From assembly GCA_963530515.1 (NCBI GenBank), contig CAUSEC010000002.1:225146-289145 (forward strand): a stretch of DNA of 64,000 bases, read 5' to 3'. Under the pieces are notes generated by a model that was not told the origin of the DNA, did not search any database, and worked only from the letters and a program-made list of their open reading frames with translations. A program made the position numbers and the translations under genes. The stretch is from CBFFRJ01 sp963530515. GTDB lineage: Bacteria; Pseudomonadota; Gammaproteobacteria; Enterobacterales; Enterobacteriaceae. This document shows, piece by piece, positions 16,901 through 26,600 of this stretch (position 1 is the stretch's first letter; each line of letters starts with the position of its first letter).

Positions 16901-17608
16901 AAGCCGCGTGACGGCAGTCTCTATCAGGCCTTGTCGATGGAGCTGGACAGCCTGGTCACTTCAGACAATGCCGAGGTGACGCCTGCCTCATTAGGCTATC
17001 TCGATGTGGTGACCAATGTGGCGTTGAACGGGGTGTCTGCGCACTGGAATGCGCTGAAATTCAAACTGAACCTGGGCACTGCCGGTGAACTGGCAGGCAA
17101 AATCGGCTTGAATGCGTACATCCTGCTGGCCTGGTCGCCGGACAGCCTTGAGGGTTATCAGGCGCTGACCGGCATAAAAATGCCGGGTTCATCAAATGGT
17201 GCGCCGCTCATTAGCCTGCAAAGCATCCTCAGTATGTCGTATGGCACCATCCAGCTGCTTTATACCGATAAACCGGGCACGTTGCTGCATCCGACATCAC
17301 TCCAGCCGGTGAACTGGCGCAGTGATTACGCCCTGACGACAGCCGAAGCACCTGCGAGCAGCGCGAATAAGCAGTTCATGCTGGTGCTTAACGAAATTGC
17401 CATTAAATTCCTCGGGATGCTCAAAATCCCGCCGAGCGGCAGCACCGCGTTTTACCTCTTCGGTGATGCAGACAGCGCCACGCAAAGCAGTGATACGGGC
17501 CTTGCATGGTATGCCGCCTACACCAACTCACCGTCTGAGGACAAAGAGGCACGGCAGGGTGACCGCCGTCTTACGTCTTCTGTTAAAGAGAGTACAGCTA
17601 ATGACTAA
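13961..17608 (+). CDS. Large 1215-residue protein of unknown function
   Basis: A 1215-residue protein with no signal peptide, no transmembrane helix and no motif that I can name. The sequence is rich in Gly, Ser, Asn, Thr and Asp with short hydrophobic strands, which suggests a long beta-rich structure. Short segments resemble strand-turn-strand repeats (for example VDFHVAPFGDFLVSA and VRFGLSGFMDFHLL). GGAGG precedes the ATG. The last 8 bases overlap the start of the 3915-residue gene, so the two are translationally coupled and probably act together at a fixed ratio. Base composition matches the chromosome. It may be a structural or surface partner of the giant protein; function not known. 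Confidence 0.8.
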   Translation: MAFFTQSANPSLYLASTDSENVGAVAFVTGAGVVPTEKGIELAEALANTELAGNFVFSPSLLNFGDDPDVQAAFVKAVQNQVAQQPAPRGILWLPDPAPAAVAADNTLIFLGLAYDGSSVTSGLANASIFPNLSLSVQNGMAVALSGNTLTLSNGAVAFTGAAAPQMDAAQTAALPFDGQQRGCINFNTRIQRLSLYRDWKWGFHFIFAHDAAFDGLISEWLPLGSVDNGPTDMLGFQVSTDPADPLNILHTHNNQNPNRSSLLFTGLNGDQSQTSIASYYRTVTGDVITLIPVGVSPQEGAQSGGLVFAAGHHIAENQVDFHVAPFGDFLVSANTGPNGVTTELLCGLSGNEFISLVPGSTFESASRIRFVSQQGAFAADFPPPVASPTGAPRNNNSLLSNDFVTSWMTVLPPVSKQNTYAAQPDGAALFGYDNYVWKNNIQMLGHVDPGYVLPDGGTTAFPMVPYAGFQPADGQNGFDQTQSRNFEALIIGATRRQLIGSDSSQQVLSARLHTQDMRAGRMLSEAGSVNFTTPSGMIATLNNGQAGWEKILLGQIVTPVDSEMNFTRPDPALQQAFQTNQLMLVAANSEQFCLPDGNFSNRLNIGGWSIEANVGASLDYGDYANIMIVKGIDGPLYDPDGDPTHNLIASPSKWTQSAQFSAPTMTPGDTPDPAQIVNLSQWLQDYFIAALSPGGEGFFDDFNALAKDPGWKGILILRAKIAEPPQDLAGITAGIRNPDRFYAHHLAIQISQIKSDPQGSGINIDKQSSVYGLIYYVDSDYDTASEGSPVQPAYGVDYDFITLTLKVLFENTAVKTFSSYTQLTLNTLFGSAVTAMEENGNNYNAIIMQGTFQNNNGQPTYGMKTLTDYRFLFNNNVLSSVETLSAEMNTVRTDSVSSTVRFGLSGFMDFHLLNGTDADGSDENIDLFSFGSPEGEFVSRSGLNYSGLGLNMAFTAADPVGSRVLTFDSSQIRFNMAVSKPRDGSLYQALSMELDSLVTSDNAEVTPASLGYLDVVTNVALNGVSAHWNALKFKLNLGTAGELAGKIGLNAYILLAWSPDSLEGYQALTGIKMPGSSNGAPLISLQSILSMSYGTIQLLYTDKPGTLLHPTSLQPVNWRSDYALTTAEAPASSANKQFMLVLNEIAIKFLGMLKIPPSGSTAFYLFGDADSATQSSDTGLAWYAAYTNSPSEDKEARQGDRRLTSSVKESTAND

Positions 17609-20600
17609 AAACTCTGGGTTTGTGACTCCTTCACGCAAGCTGAGACGCGGCGGCGGTAACTGGGATTTAGCTTCGTTGATCAAAGCCTTTTCCTCTTCTG
17701 CCGAAGAGACGAATACCGGGCTGACGCAGGACGGGCTGACGCGTCTGGGGCAGTTGCTGACGGGCGTCAAGCTGCGTTATTTCGTTTACCGCTCCTCGGG
17801 TTTTGGCAATCAGGCCAATACGGTGAACCTGATGAAACGCATGATTGCGTTGGGTTTTACCAATGATATTGAACTGATTTATGACACCACCAACGGCAAA
17901 GAGGTGATCGACAAGCTGGCGGTGTTATTGCCGGGACTGAATCCAGACAACCCACAGCCCTACGACCTGAACGGCGTGACCGTCACGTTCTTCCGCTATA
18001 AAGAATCAAATTCGGGTAAGAAAGTGAACCGCAGCGTGACCGGGCTGGTCGGGCAGGTACCGCTGTGTATTAACGGCGGCGCGGAGATGGACAGTATCAC
18101 CGACACCAATATCGCCAGTGTGCTGTTGTCGGATTACTATCTGCAACTGCAGCCGTACATGTGGGAAATCGTCAATACCTCGGATAATCCGGTGAGTCTG
18201 ATTCTGGCGAAAGATACCAGTACTGTGGTCGATCTCGCCGCACAGGAGAGTCTGCAAAGGCGCGTTTTTTCCACCCGCGCTTTCGGCATGCCTGCACCCG
18301 CCGTGCCGAACTGGGAACAACTGCTGAGCATTCCTCGAGTCAACGTGGCCTCGATTAATCGCGCCCGTGCGCTGGTCAATGCCGTGAATAAAGACCAGGT
18401 GCTGTCATTTCCGGTGTATGGCCTGTACGACGGGACAATGATCCGCAAACCGGTCAACGGCGACGCCTGTGATATGGCCTTTGAGCTGATAGCCGCCAGT
18501 GCACTGGCGCAAAACAGCGGTAAACCGTTCAACAAACCGATAGTCGTCGGGTTACTGAATTCGCTGCTGACCACCACCTTTGAGCGGCTAAAAAACTACT
18601 TTCCGAAAAATGGCGAAGAGGTGAAAGCCGAAGACTTCCAGGAGATGGATCAGGACGAACGCATCGCCTATTTCATCCGCCACTGGTGCGTGGCGAACCG
18701 CCTGCTGCAACCTGACACGGTACATAACCAACCGGGCAATATCTATATTTGTCCGGGCATTACCGACAGTGACCTGACAGCATTGCTGACCCGGCTGTCA
18801 ACGGAAGGCAAGGGCGGCGTGGTGGTGGTGAATCTTCCCGGCCTGCCGCAGGATTTGTTTAATTACCTTTATCAGATTGCCAGCCTGCCTTCGGTTTTTG
18901 AAGGGCAGGGAACGGCCAATCTGGCGCTGAATCTCGGTAAGCCCTTCTTTAAACTTGCCAAAGTTAATGTGAACCCCTATCCGAGCGATTTGGGCAATGC
19001 GGCTATTGGGCAGGTCACAGGCGATGGGCAGCCGAGCATGGCCAGCGTGCTGTCGGAGCAACTTTATAATGCGACCTACGATCTGATTCAGATTGGGACC
19101 TATCAGTTCAAGAAAGGATTTTCCGGCAAAATGCCGCCGCAACTGCTCGCGGATTTGCTGGTGCGCCAGGCGAAGGATTACAACAGTAATGGGCCGTTTC
19201 GTCAGTATTTTGACGGTTTACCGCGATTCTATGCCGCTGCCGCTAATGACAAGCTGCTTCAGGCTCTGGTGTTCCTGGTCACAACATACCAACTCGGTGC
19301 GCCGCAAAGCCCGCACCGTCTACAGTTGCTGGCCGCGACCCAGGAGAACGATACACCGCTGGAACAGTTGTACACCCAGATTGAAAATGCGATTTCCGGC
19401 GGTGTGCTGGCACTGATCCCAACGGTTATCCCCGACGGGCCCTTTGCGGATTTTATTACTGCCATTATCAATGGCACCGACTTTACCCTTGGTTCAGCGA
19501 CTTCGCCTGTGCAGGTTACTTTCCCCGCCAGTCACGACAACATCACGGTGACGGGCCAGACCGATGATTTTCTCGGCGCGCCCTTAAAGGCAACGGTTGT
19601 TTTCACCCAGAACGAAGATGGCAAAGCCATTGATATCGCCTTTGAGCTGGTGGTCGGTGAAGTCAACCTCGGCGGCGTGGAGTGGTTTACGCTTAAAAGT
19701 CTGACCATCAGCGCGACCATTCCCGGCACCGACGAACGGATTACCGGAACGGTCGCGACCGAAATCGACGTCGGTAAGCAGCCGCTGACGTTCAACATGG
19801 ATTTCCCGACGTCCGGTGAGGGCAAAATCGTGATTGACGGCGATTTTACCGCCAGCCCGCCGTCGCTTAATGACCTGTTCAGCTTGCTGGGTGGGATGAA
19901 TTTTCTCAATACGCTGCCGTCGGCCATCAATGGCGCGGGCAATATTACGCTGCAGAACCTCAAATTTGGCTATGACTATGAAACGTCATCCATTCAGACT
20001 TTCGAGCTGGCATTGCTCAACAACCAGCCGTGGCAGTTGCTGCCGAAACTGACGCTGCAAAATCTCGCGTTCAATATGGTGCTACTCGAACCAACCGGTT
20101 CACGTACTTACAGCTGGCTGGCGAAAACCTCGGTGATGATTGGTCCGCAAAATGGGGACCCACAGGACTACGGCAGTATCGACGTGGGGGTGAATTACCC
20201 GAAACTGACGGTCAGCGCCAGTATGGCGGATGAGAGTAAGCCGATTGCGCTGGGTGACCTGGTGACCTTCTTCCTGCCCGCGAACTACACCATCAATCTG
20301 GATGCCAACCTCGGTAATCTGGACATGACGCTCACACCCGGTGAGAAAGGCGCAGAAACGGTCTATTCCCTCTCGGCCGGTATCGCGCTGGATAACTGGA
20401 ATTTGTCTCTGGGTGTGGCGACGTTCAGCCTGACGAATCTGTTTATCGACATTGAAGGCACGGGCCTGAGCGAAGTGACCGGCACGCTGGCGGCCACCAC
20501 GGTGCTGTTTTCCGAACAGCCTGATATCGCCGTCACGCTCAATCTGACCGCGATTTACTCGGGCAACGGTGCGTGGTCGTTTGCTGGCGTGCAGGGCGAC

Positions 20601-23600
20601 AGCGCGATTCAAGTAAAGCAAATCATTCAGACCTACCTCGGCAGTAACTGGTGGTTAGACTCGATGCCGAATCTGGATATTTCGGAACTGGCGTTCAAGG
20701 TTGAATCACCTGAAAGCGGTGAGGGTGAGGACGAGAAAAAAGCCACCTCTTATATGGTCGGCGGCACCATTACCGTCTGGAAAACCCCGCTGGGCAACAG
20801 CTTCAAGACCATTATTACCGGCAAATTTGGCACCGACAGTACAGGCGAGAAAGCCCTGTCTCACGCCCGCCATCTGCTGGGCACGGCAGAGGTGCCGGTC
20901 CTCAACGGGCGCGGCGAGATTGTGCCGATGCAGCCGAAGGAAACCCTGCCTGCGGCGAACGCTCAGGCGGATAACAGTGACCAGTCTTACGGTAGCGTGT
21001 CGGCGCAGATCCTCTGGAACAACATTAACCTGACCGTCTTCTATAACTATGCGCCGAGTTATAACGCCTTCGGTTTCAGCTGGGGGCCGCTGTCGGCAAA
21101 AATTGACAGCCAAACCAACATCGCCACCCTGGAATTCACCGAATCCACCTCGCTGGGTTCGATGGTCGAAACCTTTATTTCGTGGCTTACCGGCAGTAAA
21201 TTCGGGCTGGGCGCGCCGTGGAATGTTCTCAACGACATCACGCTATCCAATTTCAGCATCATCTGGAATTTCAAAACTAACTCGGTCAAATTCCACGTTG
21301 ACGTCGGCCCAATCGACCTGATTTTCGCCAAAGTAACCGGATTTACCATTGAATATGTGCCCAAAGGCCAGGTTGTGGACGGCAAAAAGTCCGGGGTACA
21401 TGTGGCGCTGGACGGCAATTTTATCTGGCAGGACAGCAACGCGCTGGAGTGGAACGCCGCCGATCCTGCCTCGACGCCGGCCCCTCCGGGTGGTGGCAAC
21501 AAATACCTCGATTTGCGCCTGCTGGCTGCCGGGCAGCACGTCAAAGTGGCCGGATTGCAGAACATCAAATCCGTGCAGGAAGCCATCGCGTTGCTGGCGG
21601 AACTGCCGGTGCCGGATGGCTCAACGGTGCCGTCGATTGGTTTTGACGCCGGTAACAACTGGCTGTTCGCCACCGACTTCGGCATCCTCAAAATCGAAGA
21701 CGGCAGCAAAGACACTGACGGCGCGGGGACGCAGCTTATCACCGCGAAAGACGAGGCAGGCTATGTCTTTACCCTGCAAGTCGTGTTCACCGATCCGACA
21801 CTTTACGCACTGCGTATCGCGCTCGAAGGTGAGGCGGCGAAAGTGTTTGCTGGCCTCGATTTCCAGATTATCTATCGCAAAATCAGCGAAGGGCTGGGCG
21901 TCTTCCAGGCAGAAATTACCCTGCCCACATTGATGCGGCGTATTGATGTAGGGGCATACACGCTTACGCTGCCGACGTTTGGGGTCGAAATTTATACCTC
22001 CGGTGATTTCAAATTTGATATCGGTTTCCCGTGGAACGAAGATTTCTCCCGATCCTTCTCGGTGGAAGCTATTATTCCGCCAGGGATCCCGGCACTCGGT
22101 TCCGGCGGTTTCTATTTTGGCAAACTGCCCGCCGTGGTGGTGTCGCAACTCCCGCTGGCGACCAATGGCTTCTTTAACCCCAATCTTGTTTTTGGCTTTG
22201 GTGCCCAACTGGGACTGGGGAAATCCCTGGATCTGGGTATTCTCAAGGCCGGTTTCAGCCTGACCATTTTTGGCATCATCGAAGGCATTCTGGCCAAATG
22301 GAACCCGTATGACGGCAGCAGCACGGGGAACAGTGACAAGCTGGCATTGCAGGGGGACTACTATTTCTGGTTGCAGGGTACCTTTGGCATTATTGGTCAT
22401 CTGTATGGTTCCATCGACTTTGTGATAATCAAAGCCTCGGTGGATATCAACCTTAAGCTCTACGCCCAAATCACGCTGGCCTCGTATTCGCCGATACCGA
22501 TTACGGTTTCGGTACAGGTCAGCGTCAGCGCCAGCGCCAGCATTAATCTGGGGCTGTTCAAAATCTCGGTGAGCTTTAGCTTCTCGACCCATATCCGCGA
22601 ATCGTTCACGCTGGGTTATTTGCAAAACCCGAAAAATGCACCGTGGAAAGTGGCGGCGCAAAACGATGCCGGACGGCTGCTGTCAATGAAATCGGGGCAG
22701 CATCGGTTGCGCGCATTTGCCCACACGCCGCTTGTAACCGCACCAAACTGGAACCAGCTACTGGCGGGAAGCAGCAGTACGTTGACGGCCTGGCTGGGGT
22801 ATGGTCTGAGCGTCGCGGGGGATGACGCTTTTGGCGGTAGCCGCCCCGATCTCAGTAAGCAGTTCCCGTGTTATGTCGCCAGCTTTTTCCTTGAGGCACC
22901 GGGTAGCGCAACGCAGGGCAACACCAATCTGCTGCGTGCGGCCGGGCAAAGCCCGGACACATCCTTTGAGCTATTAGCCAAAATGGTCGCACGCTGGGCG
23001 GTCGCAGCGCTGCAAACGACGGCGATGACGCCGGGTGAGATCGATACGCTGATTGTGACCGACGAGATGCTGGCGGGGCTGATTGACTACCTGAGCGATG
23101 GCGAGAATGAGCCAATGCCGCTGACAACGGCAGATGTCGACACCTTTATGACCAACCAGTTTGTCATTAACGTCAGCCTGCCCGACAGTGAAGGAACGGC
23201 AGAGGCGGCCTATTTCCCCATGGCGTCAGGTCTCAACATCGCCATGCCGTCGTACAACGGTTCGCCGGATATTAACTACACCTTCGGCGATTACAACAGC
23301 GTGAGCAGCGACTTTGTCACCTGGCTTCGCGACTACTTCAATCAGCTGGCAGTGCAGGTTCAGCAGGAAAGCGGACAGCAAAACGCCCGCGCCAGCCTGT
23401 TGTATCAGAATGCACCCGTGTCGGTGGCCTCGTTTATTTTCAGCGATTACTTTGTGCTGATCATGCGCCAGATGTTGCAGGCCATGCGCGACGGGCTGAA
23501 AGATTTCAATTACCCCATCAGCGCCGGTGACACGCCTAATGGCGTGGTGAACTGGGCGAATACGACCGGTAATCTTGCTGCCGCCGGTGTGCCCCTTTCG

Positions 23601-26600
23601 CTGTTTGATCTGTTCAAAGGCAACGAAACCCATCCGCTCAGCGTCGGGAAACGCCTGCAACTGCCGTTTGTTGGCTGGACAACTACCGGCAGTGAGAGCT
23701 TTACCGCCATTGCGGGAGAAGGGCGCTTCGCGGGGGCATTTACCGCCACGCAGCTTGCCACTAATAACGCGGATACCGCAGGGATCCTGCAGGCGGGTGC
23801 AAAAATCACGTACCACGCCACGGCGTATACTCTGTCTGGCGATCAGACGCTTAACGCGCTGGCACAAAGCCTGGCAGGCGGAATCACCCTTGCTGAGCTG
23901 CTGGCTAACAGCGACATCCTGACGCTGGATAACGTGTTGCAGGCCGGTGCGCTGCTGACCGTGCCACCGTTCCTGTACACAACGGTGCAGGGTGACACGC
24001 TGCAAAATGTCTCCGTCAACAATGGCATCACCGTGCAGGATTTGGCAGGACTTGATCGCGACGTGCAAACTAACCCGGTCGGGACAGCCAATGGTGACAT
24101 CGCTGATCTGTTTATGGCGGTCGATACTAACCAGAATCCGCTCTATCTTGACCTGGTTGAACTGCCCCAATTCCGCGTGGCCGAACTGCTGGGCGAAGCG
24201 CAGCGCGTCAACGCTATCAATCACCTCAGTGGCATGGCTTCGCGTTATTACTTCCACGGGCTGCGCCTGCCGACGGCGAAAATCACCCCAAACAAAGAGG
24301 GGATGTGGGTGAACAAAAATCCGCAGACCGGCGCGCTCAGTTTGCCGGACTATGCGGGGCTGTTTGCCCTGACCGGTCAACAACTGCCTCTGGCCACTCT
24401 GCCCGTGACGCCACTTAGCATTACGCTTAGCAAAGCGGCACCGGTAAGCTGGCTCAATTTTGCCGGAGGGGCCAGCGAGCTGACGTTCACGATTGTGCCT
24501 CCGTCCGGAAACGATACGGATGGTGATATGAATTACCAGCGTATCGCCGCCCTTTATGGCTATGCGACCAGCACTATTTTACCGGCGGGGCCTGCGTCGG
24601 TTGCGGCTAAAGCCAGGGTCGATGACGAACCGGCAACCTATCCGCTGTCGAACGGCACACTCTGGCAAAGCAGCGCGCAGGTCAGCTTCCCGCAGGGAGG
24701 GAGTCGCAGCGGTGACCAGCCGCGTCTGTGGCCGTTGCCCGCATCGATGGTGTCGCTTTCCGGCACGGGCACGCTGGATCAGTCATCGCGGCTTGGGTTG
24801 TCCAGTCCAAACTTTGCGTTGCAGTCAGTGCGGATGAACGCGGCAACCGGCAAAGCGGAAGAGACGCAGATTGAACGCCTCGGCTGGGCCTCGGCGATTG
24901 AATTTACGGTCAAAAAACTGGCGCCCAATGCCAAGGCGGGTGCGGCTTATCAAACAACCTATGAAATCTCGGGGGCCAGTGCTGCCGACGCTATCATTCT
25001 CGAACGTATCGTACAGTACGTTCAGGCAGACAGTGATTTCGCCACGCTGGCAATAGGATATCAGTCCGCCAGTAGCAGTGCCGGAGCCATGCTGGTGGCG
25101 GATGTGGGTGACAGCGTCACTTTTGGTATATCACAAACCAACCTGTCTACCGTTACGCTGCCGCCAGGGATGCTTGCGGCCGCCTTGCGGGAAGAGGAAG
25201 ACGCGTCCGGCACGCATATTCTCAATAAACCGACCGAACTGGTGCGCCTGCTGTGGGAAGCAAGCATTACCCGCGCAGGGGGATTCTTCCTCTATTACTT
25301 TGATACCGCAAGCGGTGCCGGGCTGCCGGATGTTGCGTTCAACGATAAAGGCGAAGCGACATTGACCCTGATGGTGCTGTACCAGAATCAACCCCGTTTG
25401 CAGCCTTATATGAACGCCGTGGCGACGGGTGACCCGATGGATACCGCCAACTCGACGCTGGTTGCCAAAACTCTGTCACAGGAAATCAGCCACAGCGTGC
25501 AGGCCGGAGATTCCCTGGCTTCAGTCGCCGCGCAGTATTACAGCAATCTGGTGTCTGTGGTGGACAACACGCTGGCAAGCGCTGGCGATATTGCGCTGAC
25601 GCCGGGTGCGACACTTTCGCTCTATAACGGCGTCTATCGCGTGCCCGTGAACGGTGGGGCGCCGGGCGGAAAACTGGCCGATATTGCCACCTGGTTTGCG
25701 ATGGATGCCCAGGCGATTCGGGCGAGTAACCCTCGCGTGCCGGATGCCGACTGGAACGGCAGCTTGCCTGCGGGCACGGCTATCCGGCTGCCCGCGGTTA
25801 GCCGCACGGTTGGCACGTCGCCGGGAGGCAACTCCCTTGGCGCGATAGCCGCGTTCTACGGTACAAGCGTGGTGGTGCTGGCCGGACATAACGCGTCCAG
25901 CGGACAGTTGCTGCAAGCGGGGCAAACACTCAGCCTGATGAGCGGGCCCTTGTCGCAATACGGCGCGCAAATGCCAGGTGTTCAGCCGGTGCTGGCAACC
26001 CGTGCCGGGTTACCGGTGGTGCCGGATGACCCGAAAAATGCGGATTTCGCCGTTGATTTCTTGCTTAATGATTACACCCTGCTGGCCTGGCAGGTGGAGG
26101 AGAACGCCGATTTTAATGCCAGTAATATCGCATTGCCGCTCGGGCAGCAGGCCGATGATTCCTCGACCGGAGAGGGCAAGCTGCGCTTTGTTCGCAGCCT
26201 GACGCAAGACGACACGCTGCTGTATAAAACCTCGGTGCCGTACATTCAGTTCGCCACCGATAACGACGCACCGGATAACCCCTATTCAGCAAACGGCCGC
26301 CTGTTGCAGATTGGCTATAGCTGGAATGATTTGTATGGCAACCGCATTGTCTCGACCCTGGATGACGTCACAACACCCGCCGGAGCGGACAATAACGCGC
26401 CTGCGTTGACGGGTTACACCGATAAATTACTGACGACGGCGCAGTGGCCATCCATTTCAACCCACTGGACGGTCGCCGATACCACGCCGGTCAGCGGCCA
26501 GTTTGCGCTAACCCTCACCAGCGCCTTTGACCCCAGCGCGTTTAATCCATCACCCCAGGATGTTGCGCAGGCGTGGATATCCCGTGCGAATTCGTCGTTG

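Noticed and set aside
17397..17600. Earlier start of the giant gene, 68 codons upstream
   Set aside because: This part lies inside the 1215-residue gene in another frame. The ATG at 17601 overlaps the preceding stop, as coupled genes do.
21621..24383. Long minus-strand open frames inside the giant gene
   Set aside because: They are shadows of the G+C-rich coding frame; their translations are rich in Arg, His and Gln with no family pattern or binding site.
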